A DNA stretch of 64,000 nt from Flavobacterium taihuense. GTDB lineage: Bacteria; Bacteroidota; Bacteroidia; Flavobacteriales; Flavobacteriaceae. The translations under genes were made by a program, and so were the position numbers. The notes under the pieces were generated by a model. It was given only the letters and a program-made list of their open reading frames with translations. It ran no database searches and was not told the DNA's origin. Shown here piece by piece: positions 54,825-63,945 of this stretch; the first letter of the stretch is position 1; each line of letters begins with the position of its first letter. The stretch covers positions 62,001 to 126,000 of the forward strand of contig NZ_JAHWYN010000007.1 of the NCBI RefSeq assembly GCF_019351435.1. The letters run 5' to 3'.

Positions 54825-55841
54825 ATGAAAATAGTAAAAAATAAAAAAATAATTTTAGCAATCACTGATGATTTTAAAATTAAATCCTGCATAGAAGACA
54901 ACTTAAAACAAATTGGATTTGATGTTATTACAATCACTCCAATAACAAATGAAAAATTTAAATATAAAAATCTTAAAGAGCGATTTGTAAATTTTATCAA
55001 AAAAAATATTTACAATGACCTAGATTATAAAAAAACATTACGCCAAAACTTTAACAAAGAAGCACTTTTAAAAAAACTAAATACAGTCGATTATACTCTT
55101 ACAATTCGTGCCGATTTATTTGAAAATGATTTTATTGACAAACTAATTAAATGTTCTACTAAAAATTATGCTTATCAATGGGATGGATTATCAAGATATG
55201 AAAGAATAATGATGTTGATTCCCCTTTTTACGAAGTTTTATATTTTTGATAAAAACGATTTATCACAAAAAAACATAACTTATCCCACTACAAATTTTTA
55301 TTTTGATTGCTACGAACACTTGCTTAAAAAAGAACCTAAATACGATCTGTATTTTTTAGGTTCTTACGACAGTAGAATAAAAAAATTAATCCCAATCTGT
55401 GAGTTATTACATAATAAAGGGTATAAATTAAATATTGTTTTAATTTGCCATTCAAAAGAAGAACTTAATAAATATCCTTTCATAAAATACTATAGTACAC
55501 CTTTCAGTTATTATGAAAACTTACAAATGGCAGCAGACTCAAAATGCATTATAGATCTACATCATGATTCGTTGCACACAGGATTGTCTTTCAGAACATT
55601 TGAAGCTCTTGGTTTTAACAAAAAATTAATCACCACAAACCAAATAATTAAGGATTATGATTTTTATAATTCTCAAAATATTTTTCACATTGACGAGAAT
55701 GCTGATTTTAGTGGAATTGATGATTTTATAAAATCAGATTATAAAGAAATCGACTCAATTATTAAAAATAAATACAGTTTCACCAATTGGATTAAATACA
55801 TTTTAGAAATTGATCAAAATACCCCTATAAAAATTCCTTGA
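54825..55841 (+). CDS. RfaS/CgeB-like putative glycosyltransferase, paralogue 1
   Basis: 338 residues from ATG 54825 (54816 is an alternative). GT-B-like in outline but with no classic family motif. Best segment: GLSFRTFEALGFNKKLITTNQIIKDYDFYNSQNIFHID, shared with the paralogue at 58151 (GLTFRVLESIGLEKKLITTNYDIKNYDFYNPNNI). Such proteins are often named after E. coli RfaS (LPS core) or CgeB. The enzymatic role is inferred. Confidence 0.72.
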   Translation: MKIVKNKKIILAITDDFKIKSCIEDNLKQIGFDVITITPITNEKFKYKNLKERFVNFIKKNIYNDLDYKKTLRQNFNKEALLKKLNTVDYTLTIRADLFENDFIDKLIKCSTKNYAYQWDGLSRYERIMMLIPLFTKFYIFDKNDLSQKNITYPTTNFYFDCYEHLLKKEPKYDLYFLGSYDSRIKKLIPICELLHNKGYKLNIVLICHSKEELNKYPFIKYYSTPFSYYENLQMAADSKCIIDLHHDSLHTGLSFRTFEALGFNKKLITTNQIIKDYDFYNSQNIFHIDENADFSGIDDFIKSDYKEIDSIIKNKYSFTNWIKYILEIDQNTPIKIP

Positions 55842-55874
55842 AGCAAAAGTCCTTTAGTTTAAAGTGACTTTATG

Positions 55875-55882
55875 TAACTTTG
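55875..55882 (+). promoter_or_regulatory. -7 promoter box before the GT2 gene at 55905
   Basis: TAACTTTG, perfect match, 22 bases before the ATG. No -33 TTG at the usual distance. Confidence 0.5.
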
Positions 55883-55904
55883 ACATCAATATTTAATAGA
55901 CAAA

Positions 55905-56885
55905 ATGAAAATATCAGTTGCCCTCTGTACCTTTAATGGTGAAAAATTTCTTCGCAAACAACTTGATTCTATACTAGATCAAACGTTGAAAGTTGATGAA
56001 ATAGTAGTTTGTGATGACTGCTCTTCTGACAGCACTTTGACCATATTAGAAGATTATAAAAAAAACAATCCAGATGTATTTCAAATCTATCAAAATGAAA
56101 TTAATCTAAAAAGTAATAAAAATTTTGAAAAGGCAATTGCTCTTTGTAGTGGTGATTATATTTTTTTATCCGATCAGGATGACATCTGGAAAAATGACAA
56201 AGTTGAAAAAACACTAGCTGTTTTTAATCAAAATCCAAAAGCTGAAGGCGTTTTTTCAAACGCAGTATTGATAAATGAAGAAGGAAACCTTATTTATGAA
56301 GACATCTCATTATGGGATTCTTTTTCCTTTTATGAATCTAAAATGAACAAACCAATAGATCTATTTGATTTCCTTATTTCAAATGGTAATTTTTTGACTG
56401 GTGCCACATTGTGTATCAAAAAAGAAGTGAAAGGTTTTTGTTTTCCATTCCAAACTTCTAAAAGCTTCTTACATGACGAATGGCTTGCCTCAATTTTATC
56501 AAAAAACAAGACATTACATTATACTACAGAAAAATTACATTTTTACCGTTTACATGATGCTCAACAATTAGGGATTGGAGATATAAAAAACTTATCCGAT
56601 GGTAACATAAAGCTTATAAGGGAACAAGAACTTGTACTTAAAATAAAAAAACCAAAATCATTTAAGGATTATAAATTTTTGACAAATCGATATTTCTCAA
56701 GATATGAAAGATATAAAAGTTTAAACGATCAAAACACAGACACCCCTATCATTCTCGAATTAATGAATAGGGTTATTGAATACTATACCAAATTCGACCT
56801 TGAAATGAAAAAGAAACATCCTATTCGCTATTTTTTTAGAAGAAGAAAAGATAAAAAGAAAGGAAAAAGACAAATTGACATCTAA
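55905..56885 (+). CDS. GT2 glycosyltransferase, paralogue A
   Basis: 326 residues. ISVALCTFNGEKFLRKQLDSILDQT, CDDCSSDST, CSGDYIFLSDQDDIW (QDD as DxD site), LTGATLCIKKE and FLHDEWLASI. The C-terminus is strongly basic (FFRRRKDKKKGKRQ), which may bind the membrane. Clear paralogue of the gene at 60823. Confidence 0.88.
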   Translation: MKISVALCTFNGEKFLRKQLDSILDQTLKVDEIVVCDDCSSDSTLTILEDYKKNNPDVFQIYQNEINLKSNKNFEKAIALCSGDYIFLSDQDDIWKNDKVEKTLAVFNQNPKAEGVFSNAVLINEEGNLIYEDISLWDSFSFYESKMNKPIDLFDFLISNGNFLTGATLCIKKEVKGFCFPFQTSKSFLHDEWLASILSKNKTLHYTTEKLHFYRLHDAQQLGIGDIKNLSDGNIKLIREQELVLKIKKPKSFKDYKFLTNRYFSRYERYKSLNDQNTDTPIILELMNRVIEYYTKFDLEMKKKHPIRYFFRRRKDKKKGKRQIDI

Positions 56886-56971
56886 TTTTTATTACCAAAA
56901 GAAATTTAATTTTCAAACATCTATTAAACCAAGAACCCAATTCATTAAATTCCAATCAACAATTCACAATA

Positions 56972-58057
56972 ATGAACACAAAAGCTCGAATCATAGCATT
57001 TTACTTACCTCAATACCACCCAATTCCTGAAAACGATACTTGGTGGGGTAAGGGCTTTACAGAGTGGACAAATGTAGGCAAAGCAAAAGCTTTATTTAAA
57101 AAACATTATCAACCCCGAGTTCCAGCAGATTTAGGTTATTATGATTTACGCATACCCGAAACTCGCAAAGCACAAGCAGATATGGCCCGTGAATATGGTA
57201 TTGAAGGATTTTGCTATTGGCATTACTGGTTTGGTAATGGAAAAAGATTAATAGAAAGACCATTTAACGAAGTTGTTGGTTCAGGTGAACCCGATTTTCC
57301 TTTTTGTTTGGCTTGGGCAAATGAAACATGGAAAGGTTTTAATCATGGACTTCAGAACAGAAATGTTTTAATTGAACAATTATATCCAGGTATAGAAGAT
57401 TATACGGCCCATTTTTATGAAGTATTACCTGCTTTTAAAGACAAAAGATATATTACAATTGAAAACAAGCCAGTTTTCATGATATACAAACCATTAGCAA
57501 ATGCTGAAATTCTAATATTCATAGAGACTTGGCGCAAACTAGCAATAGAAAACGGATTAGAAGGGATTTATTTTATAGGTCATAATATGGATTTTACGAT
57601 TAGTGATCATGTACTGCAAAAAACGGGAATAGACGCAATAAATACAGTACGATTGAATGATTTTTTATCAGAAAAAAAATCTTTTTCCAGAAAGTTTTAT
57701 AAAAGATATAATAAATTTTTTAGAAATAATGTTAAAGCATACCCCTATGCGACTGCTTCAAAAAAATTTATTTGTCCTCTGATAGATAAAAAAGAAAATA
57801 TTTACCCAAGTATTATTCCAGGTTGGGATCATAGTCCTCGCAGTGGACAAGAAGGTCTAATCTTGACGGACTCTAATCCTGAATTATTTGAAAAGCATGT
57901 TAAAGAGGCAGTAGAAATTGTTAAAAACAAAAGTGACGAACATAAAATTATTTTTATTAAATCTTGGAATGAATGGGCTGAAGGTAATTATATGGAACCT
58001 GACTTACGATGGGGAACAAAATTTCTAGAAGCCCTTAAAAGACAAATACAAAAGTAA
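56972..58057 (+). CDS. WbsX-family / GH99-like glycan protein
   Basis: 361 residues. RIIAFYLPQYHPIPENDTWWGKGFTEW and YGIEGFCYWHYWFGNGKRLI, then FCLAWANETW and IIFIKSWNEWAEGNYMEPD are typical of the WbsX (GH99-like) family found in O-antigen and core clusters. Named as glycosyltransferases in databases, though the fold is that of glycoside hydrolases. True activity unsettled. No signal peptide. Confidence 0.87.
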   Translation: MNTKARIIAFYLPQYHPIPENDTWWGKGFTEWTNVGKAKALFKKHYQPRVPADLGYYDLRIPETRKAQADMAREYGIEGFCYWHYWFGNGKRLIERPFNEVVGSGEPDFPFCLAWANETWKGFNHGLQNRNVLIEQLYPGIEDYTAHFYEVLPAFKDKRYITIENKPVFMIYKPLANAEILIFIETWRKLAIENGLEGIYFIGHNMDFTISDHVLQKTGIDAINTVRLNDFLSEKKSFSRKFYKRYNKFFRNNVKAYPYATASKKFICPLIDKKENIYPSIIPGWDHSPRSGQEGLILTDSNPELFEKHVKEAVEIVKNKSDEHKIIFIKSWNEWAEGNYMEPDLRWGTKFLEALKRQIQK

Positions 58058-58150
58058 AAAGCAAATCTATTAGATTTAAAAAAATTAAAAAAATATTAAA
58101 TTACAATCTACATTAATTTGTATATTTTGTGCTAAATTAATTTATTTTAT

Positions 58151-59095
58151 ATGAAAATAACAATAATAAGCTATGATAATTGGGGTTTTAACGACCACAT
58201 AACAGCAATTTTAGCACAAAAGGGCCATGCTGTAAATCACATCAATTTTCATACTTTCAAATACAACTATCCCAATATCCAAACGAAACTTTTTAATTTC
58301 ATTTTAAAAACGGTTTTCAATACTAACATTAAAAATACCTATTACGGCAAAGAAATACTTAAAAAATTGGCAGAGAAAAATGAAGTTCAAGACATAATAT
58401 TGACTATAAAAGGAGATTTCATTGATCCAAAAAGCATTTCAGAATTTAAAAAATATACAAAAAAATCGATAGCCTATTTTAATGACAGTACCACTCGATG
58501 CCCCAAAATAAAACGGGTTATCCCTTCTTTTGATGAAGTATATTCTTTTGAAAAAGAAGATTGTAAAAAATATAAATTAAACTTCATCACCAATTGGATT
58601 TACACATCAGAAACAGATCATAAAAAAACTGAAGAATATCAAGTTTTTAACATTAGTTCCAAGGATAAACGATCTGCGTTTTTATCAAAAATAGCTGCTA
58701 TTTTAAAAGAAAATAAAATTAATTATAAAATTATCATTTTTGATAAAAAAAGCAAAAACCAAGATCCTAATCTTGAATACATAACTGAACAAATTCCATT
58801 AGTAGAAGTCAATAATAATCTAAATAAGGCACAAGTTTTATTGGACATTAATAGAACCGGACAAAAAGGACTTACCTTTAGAGTACTGGAAAGTATTGGT
58901 TTAGAAAAAAAATTAATCACTACAAATTATGATATTAAAAATTATGACTTCTATAACCCTAATAACATCTTGATTATAGATGAGAAAAAAACAGAAATTC
59001 CATTAGCTTTTTTTAATAATGAATACAAAAAAGTTCCAGAAGAAATATTAAAAAAATATACTTTAGAAGGCTGGATCAACAACGTTTTGAATTAA
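58151..59095 (+). CDS. RfaS/CgeB-like putative glycosyltransferase, paralogue 2
   Basis: 314 residues. Paralogue of the gene at 54825: FTFRVLESIGL-type segment (GLTFRVLESIGLEKKLITTN) and a final YTLEGWINNVL like YSFTNWIKYIL. N-terminal MKITIISYDNWGFNDHITAIL. Rich in Lys and Asn. Role inferred from family and location. Confidence 0.72.
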   Translation: MKITIISYDNWGFNDHITAILAQKGHAVNHINFHTFKYNYPNIQTKLFNFILKTVFNTNIKNTYYGKEILKKLAEKNEVQDIILTIKGDFIDPKSISEFKKYTKKSIAYFNDSTTRCPKIKRVIPSFDEVYSFEKEDCKKYKLNFITNWIYTSETDHKKTEEYQVFNISSKDKRSAFLSKIAAILKENKINYKIIIFDKKSKNQDPNLEYITEQIPLVEVNNNLNKAQVLLDINRTGQKGLTFRVLESIGLEKKLITTNYDIKNYDFYNPNNILIIDEKKTEIPLAFFNNEYKKVPEEILKKYTLEGWINNVLN

Positions 59096-59145
59096 ATCAA
59101 TTAATTAGTTCAAAATACTTTAAATAAAACCTCACTTTAATGAAG

Positions 59146-59153
59146 TATATTTG
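59146..59153 (+). promoter_or_regulatory. -7 promoter box of the Wzi-like gene
   Basis: TATATTTG, perfect match, 58 bases before the ATG. Confidence 0.5.
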
Positions 59154-59211
59154 CCTTTTTTATAATTAATAACATTTAATTGTAATACCATTTCAGCAAA
59201 AAATCAAATTC

Positions 59212-60810
59212 ATGAAAGTACGTTTCTTATTAGCAATTACTGTATTAGTGGGTCTATCATCAAAAGCACAAAACATCCCAATAGGGTCTATAGATTTGAT
59301 AGAACAAAGAGGTAGAAATGAACAACTTCTTGGGAATGGGAACCCACAAATTTCATATACTTTAAGACCTTTAGCATTAGATTTAATTGACTCTACACAG
59401 ACAGAATCTAATACAATTAATTCTGAAAAAGTAAACATAAAAGCGCTTCCAATTACATTAACCCAACAATACAATACTTTTGGACCATATGGTTGGAATG
59501 ATGGTGCCATGATTCCCGCCAAAGGCTACCAAACCCTTTTAAGTGCTGGTTTTTTTGCAAAGTATGGGATTTTAAGTGTGCAATTAAAACCCGAATATGT
59601 ATTTGCTACCAATCCTGATTTTGAAATTTTCCCTTTAACAGAAAGCAATGGAACTAGAAAAGTCAATGTTTTCTATTTAAACCATACCGATTTACCGGCA
59701 CCATTTGGAAATAAATCCTATAGTAAATTATACTGGGGTCAAAGTAATATCAGTGTTGCCATCAATAAATTTTCCATTGGCTTATCTACCGAAAACATGT
59801 GGTGGGGACCTGGAACCAGAAATTCACTCCTCATGAGTAATACAGCTCCAGGATTCTTGCACTTTACATTTAATACTAGACAGCCAATAGAAACTTTCAT
59901 AGGTAGTTTTGAAGGGCAAATCATATGCGGTAAATTAGAAGGATCCGGCTTAAGCAGTCCAAAATCACAATTCATAATTAACGGCATCGATTATGAATTG
60001 CCTAAATCTCAAGATTGGCGCTATATCAACGGACTTTCCATAAACTACCACCCTAAATGGGTTCCTGGCTTATTTTTAGGCTTAAATCGTACTATACAAG
60101 TTTATCGTGAGGAGATGGGTAGTAGTTTTTCAGACTATATGCCAATATTTGATCCTTTTCAGAAAAAAAACCTAAATAGTGAAGATTCAAAAAACAGAGA
60201 TCAATTGGCTTCGCTCTTTTTTAGATGGGTTATGAAAGAATCAAAATTTGAATTTTATGGTGAAAGCGGTTGGAATGATCATTCCTCTACCATTTGGCAA
60301 TTATTCGATTCACCTGAACATTCCAGAGCTTATCTTTTTGGCTTCAACAAAATTTTTATGCTCAACAAAAATAAAAACAAATATTTAAAAGTAAATTTTG
60401 AAACTACCCATTTAGAGCAAAGCGCCGACCGTATTGTAAGACCCGCTGGCGCATGGTATCTTCATGGAACTATACAACATGGTTATACCAATCAAGGAGA
60501 AGTTATTGGAGCAGGAATAGGGCCTGGAAGTAATTTACAAACTTTAGATTTTAGTGTATGGGAAAAAGATAAAGTATGGGGAATACAAGTAGAAAGATAT
60601 GCTCATAACATGGATTTTTACTACGATGCCATTCCTGAGTATGATAGAAAATGGGTAGATTTAGCTATTAACACATATGCTTATAAAAAATACGGAAATT
60701 TAGGTATTCAAGCAAAACTCAACATGGCTCAAATGAGAAATTTTCAATATCAGTTTGAAATTAATAAATTTAACCTGCAGTTTCAACTTTCTTTGCAATA
60801 TCAATTGTAA
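59212..60810 (+). CDS. Wzi-family capsule assembly outer-membrane protein
   Basis: 532 residues with a Sec signal peptide (to about KAQ, residue 20). Alternating-hydrophobicity strands through the rest fit a beta-barrel ending in an aromatic/Leu residue (QLSLQYQL). Family markers: YNTFGPYGWNDGAMIPAKGYQ, INKFSIGLSTENMWWGPG and GWNDHSSTIWQLFDSPEHSRAYLFG. E. coli Wzi is a lectin that holds capsule at the surface. Twelve bases before the GT2 gene at 60823. Confidence 0.9.
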   Translation: MKVRFLLAITVLVGLSSKAQNIPIGSIDLIEQRGRNEQLLGNGNPQISYTLRPLALDLIDSTQTESNTINSEKVNIKALPITLTQQYNTFGPYGWNDGAMIPAKGYQTLLSAGFFAKYGILSVQLKPEYVFATNPDFEIFPLTESNGTRKVNVFYLNHTDLPAPFGNKSYSKLYWGQSNISVAINKFSIGLSTENMWWGPGTRNSLLMSNTAPGFLHFTFNTRQPIETFIGSFEGQIICGKLEGSGLSSPKSQFIINGIDYELPKSQDWRYINGLSINYHPKWVPGLFLGLNRTIQVYREEMGSSFSDYMPIFDPFQKKNLNSEDSKNRDQLASLFFRWVMKESKFEFYGESGWNDHSSTIWQLFDSPEHSRAYLFGFNKIFMLNKNKNKYLKVNFETTHLEQSADRIVRPAGAWYLHGTIQHGYTNQGEVIGAGIGPGSNLQTLDFSVWEKDKVWGIQVERYAHNMDFYYDAIPEYDRKWVDLAINTYAYKKYGNLGIQAKLNMAQMRNFQYQFEINKFNLQFQLSLQYQL

Positions 60811-60822
60811 AAAAAACATATT

Positions 60823-61800
60823 ATGAAAATTTCTGTTGCCATGTGTACTTATAATGGCGAAAAATACATCAAAGAACAACTAGAAAGTATTTTAAAACAA
60901 ACTATAGCTATTGATGAAATAGTTATTTGTGATGATGGATCTAAGGACAAAACTATTGAAATTATAACTCAAATTCAATTAGAGAACCCAAATAAAATAA
61001 TAGTATATAAAAACCAAATAAATATAGGAAGTACCAAAAATTTCGAAAAAGCTATAACTATATGTTCTGGGGATTATATTTTTTTAAGTGATCAGGATGA
61101 TATTTGGAAAACAAATAAAGCGGAGAAAGTCATTCAACATTTTTTCAAACATCCATCTACAGAAGCTGTTTTTACTAATGGAGACTTAATTAATGACAAA
61201 AGTGAAAATTTTACTAAAAATAGTCTGTGGGACTCCACTTTTTTCGCAGAAGGACAGCTATCCAAGCCAATTAACCTATATGATCACATCTTATTTAAAT
61301 CAAATATGGTAACTGGTGCAACACTTTGTATCAAAAAGGAAATAAAAGATCTAATTTTGCCAATTCCAAATATTAAAAAATTTTATCATGATGAATGGAT
61401 TGCTATTCTGATAGCTGCAAGAGGCAATTTAGAATATTTAACCGACAGATTGATTTACTACAGAATTCATAATAGCCAACAAAGTGGCATTAATAGTAAT
61501 CTTAGCGTGGGTAAATCAAAGAAGTATCAATTAAAAAACAATCACATATTAGGCCATGACACGCCAAAATCATTTCAAGAATACAATCAATTAGCCAAAG
61601 TCTATTATCGCAATTATATAAAGTTTCAAATAGCCTCGAAAGAAGTCATCGATGGATTTCCTATAAATTTTAATGAAATTGCAGAAACCTATTTAGACTT
61701 ATTCAAAAAATGCAATAATTCATTAAAAAAAGTCAATCCTATTTTCTATTTTTTTAGAAATTTAACCGACAAAATAAGAGGAAAAAGACAATTAAATTAA
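60823..61800 (+). CDS. GT2 glycosyltransferase, paralogue B
   Basis: 325 residues. ISVAMCTYNGEKYIKEQLESI, CDDGSKDKT, CSGDYIFLSDQDDIWK, VTGATLCIKKE, FYHDEWIAIL and a basic C-terminus (KIRGKRQLN). Very like the protein at 55905 along its whole length. Six bases before the next gene, so the Wzi-GT2-sua5 set is probably one transcript. Confidence 0.88.
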   Translation: MKISVAMCTYNGEKYIKEQLESILKQTIAIDEIVICDDGSKDKTIEIITQIQLENPNKIIVYKNQINIGSTKNFEKAITICSGDYIFLSDQDDIWKTNKAEKVIQHFFKHPSTEAVFTNGDLINDKSENFTKNSLWDSTFFAEGQLSKPINLYDHILFKSNMVTGATLCIKKEIKDLILPIPNIKKFYHDEWIAILIAARGNLEYLTDRLIYYRIHNSQQSGINSNLSVGKSKKYQLKNNHILGHDTPKSFQEYNQLAKVYYRNYIKFQIASKEVIDGFPINFNEIAETYLDLFKKCNNSLKKVNPIFYFFRNLTDKIRGKRQLN

Positions 61801-61806
61801 AATAAA

Positions 61807-62373
61807 ATGGACATTAATCAAGAAGTACTCAAAGCATTCGAAGTCATAAAAGAAGGTGGAATCATACTCTACCCTACTGATACCGTTTGGGGAATAGGCT
61901 GTGATGCGACCAATCCGGAAGCGGTGGCCAAAATATACAAACTCAAACAAAGAGCCGAAACACAAAGCATGATTTGCCTGATGAATGGTGAGAAAATGAT
62001 CTACAATGTGTTCAAAGAAATTCCAGAAGTGGCATGGCAAATCATGGATTTTTCCGAAAATCCAACTACATTAGTTTTAGACAAACCTAGAAATGTGGCT
62101 CCTAATTTAATCGCACCTGATAACACCATGGGTATTCGACTAGTCAAAGAGCCTTTTTGTTTTAAATTGATGGAACGCATGAAAAAACCATTGGTCTCTA
62201 CTTCGGCAAATATCTCCGGGCAACCTACCCCAAAAAGTTTTAAAGAAATTAGTCCTGAAATTATAAAAGGCGTAGACTATGTTGTAAATTTGCAGCACGA
62301 TAAAATCGCTGGAAAACCATCAACAATCATTAAATTGACTAATGATTCTCAGGTGAAAGTGATTCGTAAATAG
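61807..62373 (+). CDS. tsaC: L-threonylcarbamoyladenylate synthase (Sua5/YrdC family)
   Basis: Makes threonylcarbamoyl-AMP for the t6A37 tRNA modification. GGIILYPTDTVWGIGCDATNPEAVAKIYKLKQR at the start and STSANISGQPTP in the middle are the family signatures. 188 residues, the TsaC-length form without the Sua5 C-terminal domain. In many bacteria the gene is called sua5 or ywlC. Confidence 0.94.
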   Translation: MDINQEVLKAFEVIKEGGIILYPTDTVWGIGCDATNPEAVAKIYKLKQRAETQSMICLMNGEKMIYNVFKEIPEVAWQIMDFSENPTTLVLDKPRNVAPNLIAPDNTMGIRLVKEPFCFKLMERMKKPLVSTSANISGQPTPKSFKEISPEIIKGVDYVVNLQHDKIAGKPSTIIKLTNDSQVKVIRK

Positions 62374-62382
62374 TTTGCAATT

Positions 62383-62398
62383 CCCGATAGCTATCGGG
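62383..62398. repeat. Palindrome CCCGATAGCTATCGGG, copy 2
   Basis: Perfect 16-base palindrome nine bases after the tsaC stop codon, identical to 43135-43150. It is directly followed by a tandem CAGTTTT tract (62400-62420). Confidence 0.85.
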
Positions 62399-62454
62399 GC
62401 AGTTTTCAGTTTTCAGTTTAGCTACTTTAAACTACAAACTTTAAACCAATTAAA

Positions 62455-63882
62455 ATGAGCATTAAAACTTCATACAAAGAAGCCTTAAACAATAAAATAT
62501 TTGAAGTAATCTCTCAAGCTTCCCATGAACTGAACATAGAAAGTTATGTGATTGGTGGTTTTGTTCGTGACTTACTTTTAAAAAGAGATTTTAAAAAAGA
62601 CATTGATATTGTTGCCGTTGGTAGTGGTATTGAATTGGCATTAAAAGTTTCTCAGTTATTACCCAAAAAACCAAAAGTTCAAGTTTTTAAAACCTACGGA
62701 ACCGCTATGTTGCGTTTTGAAGATACCGAAATTGAATTTGTTGGCGCTCGAAAAGAATCCTACAATCTTGACAGCCGAAATCCTGTTGTAGAAGACGGAA
62801 CCCTTGAAGACGATCAAAACCGCAGAGATTTTACGATCAACGCATTAGCTTTGTCGTTGAACTCCAATAATTTTGGCGCACTTTCCGATCCATTCAGTGG
62901 TATTTCAGACTTAGAAAACAAAATCATAAAAACGCCTCTTGATCCAGACATTACCTTTTCGGATGATCCTTTGCGCATGCTTAGAGGAATTCGATTTGCA
63001 ACCCAATTGGGTTTTGAGATAGACAAAGACTCATTAGATTCCATCGCCAAAAATGCCGAACGAATCAAAATCATTTCTGGAGAGCGAATCGTAGAAGAAT
63101 TAAATAAAATCCTTTCTACCGACAAACCTTCCATTGGATTTTTATTATTGTTCAAAACTGGTCTTTTGGATATTATCCTTCCTGAATTAACAGCCTTAAA
63201 TCAAGTAGAAGAGATAGAAGGTCATACACACAAAAATAATTTTTACCATACTCTGGAAGTGGTAGATAACATTTGCCCCAACACCGATGATGTTTGGCTA
63301 CGTTGGTCGGCTTTGTTACATGATATTGGAAAAGCACCAACCAAACGCTTCAACAAAAAACAAGGCTGGACATTTCACGGACATGAATTCCTTGGCGGAA
63401 AAATGGCTAAAAAAATATTCGAACGCTTACACATGCCATTGAACCACAAAATGAAATTTGTGCAAAAAATGGTTATTATGAGCTCCCGACCTATCGTTTT
63501 AGCACAAGATATTGTTACCGACTCAGCAGTACGTCGTTTGGTTTTTGATGCAGGCGAAGATGTAGAAAATTTAATGACCCTCTGCGAAGCCGATATCACA
63601 ACCAAAAACCCCAATAAATTCAAGAAATACCACAGTAATTTTGAAATTGTCCGCAATAAAATTGTAGAAGTCGAAGAACGCGATCATGTTCGCAATTTTC
63701 AACCACCTATTTCTGGAGAAGAGATTATGCAAATTTTCAATTTAAAACCTTCCCGTGAAATTGGAATGCTAAAAGAAGCGATTAAAGAAGCCATACTAGA
63801 AGGAGAAATTTCAAATGATTATGATGCTGCTTATGGATTTATGATGAAAAGAGCAGAAAAATTAGGTTTAAAGAAAGTTTAA
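62455..63882 (+). CDS. cca: CCA tRNA nucleotidyltransferase with HD domain
   Basis: Adds or repairs the 3' CCA of tRNA. Nucleotidyltransferase head: VIGGFVRDLLLKRDFKKDIDIVAVG (GGxVRD and DxD), RRDFTINALAL and DDPLRMLRGIRFA. An HD phosphohydrolase domain follows (about 255-360, LLHDIGKAPTK). 475 residues, normal for this type. Confidence 0.95.
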   Translation: MSIKTSYKEALNNKIFEVISQASHELNIESYVIGGFVRDLLLKRDFKKDIDIVAVGSGIELALKVSQLLPKKPKVQVFKTYGTAMLRFEDTEIEFVGARKESYNLDSRNPVVEDGTLEDDQNRRDFTINALALSLNSNNFGALSDPFSGISDLENKIIKTPLDPDITFSDDPLRMLRGIRFATQLGFEIDKDSLDSIAKNAERIKIISGERIVEELNKILSTDKPSIGFLLLFKTGLLDIILPELTALNQVEEIEGHTHKNNFYHTLEVVDNICPNTDDVWLRWSALLHDIGKAPTKRFNKKQGWTFHGHEFLGGKMAKKIFERLHMPLNHKMKFVQKMVIMSSRPIVLAQDIVTDSAVRRLVFDAGEDVENLMTLCEADITTKNPNKFKKYHSNFEIVRNKIVEVEERDHVRNFQPPISGEEIMQIFNLKPSREIGMLKEAIKEAILEGEISNDYDAAYGFMMKRAEKLGLKKV

Positions 63883-63930
63883 CTAATGTTCAGCTTCTGC
63901 TAATTATTTATAAAATAAATTTACAAAAAA

Positions 63931-63944
63931 TTGATTTAAATCAT
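63931..63944. promoter_or_regulatory. Imperfect Fnr-like palindrome before the last gene
   Basis: TTGAT-ttaa-ATCAT directly before the ATG at 63946. One base off the E. coli FNR consensus TTGATNNNNATCAA. A -7-like TAAATTTA lies upstream at 63916-63923, so the site would be in the leader. Could be chance in AT-rich DNA. Confidence 0.3.
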
Positions 63945-63945
63945 A

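Noticed and set aside
44102..61800. Classical Wzx/Wzy O-antigen cluster
   Set aside because: No flippase, polymerase or ligase gene could be found in the stretch.
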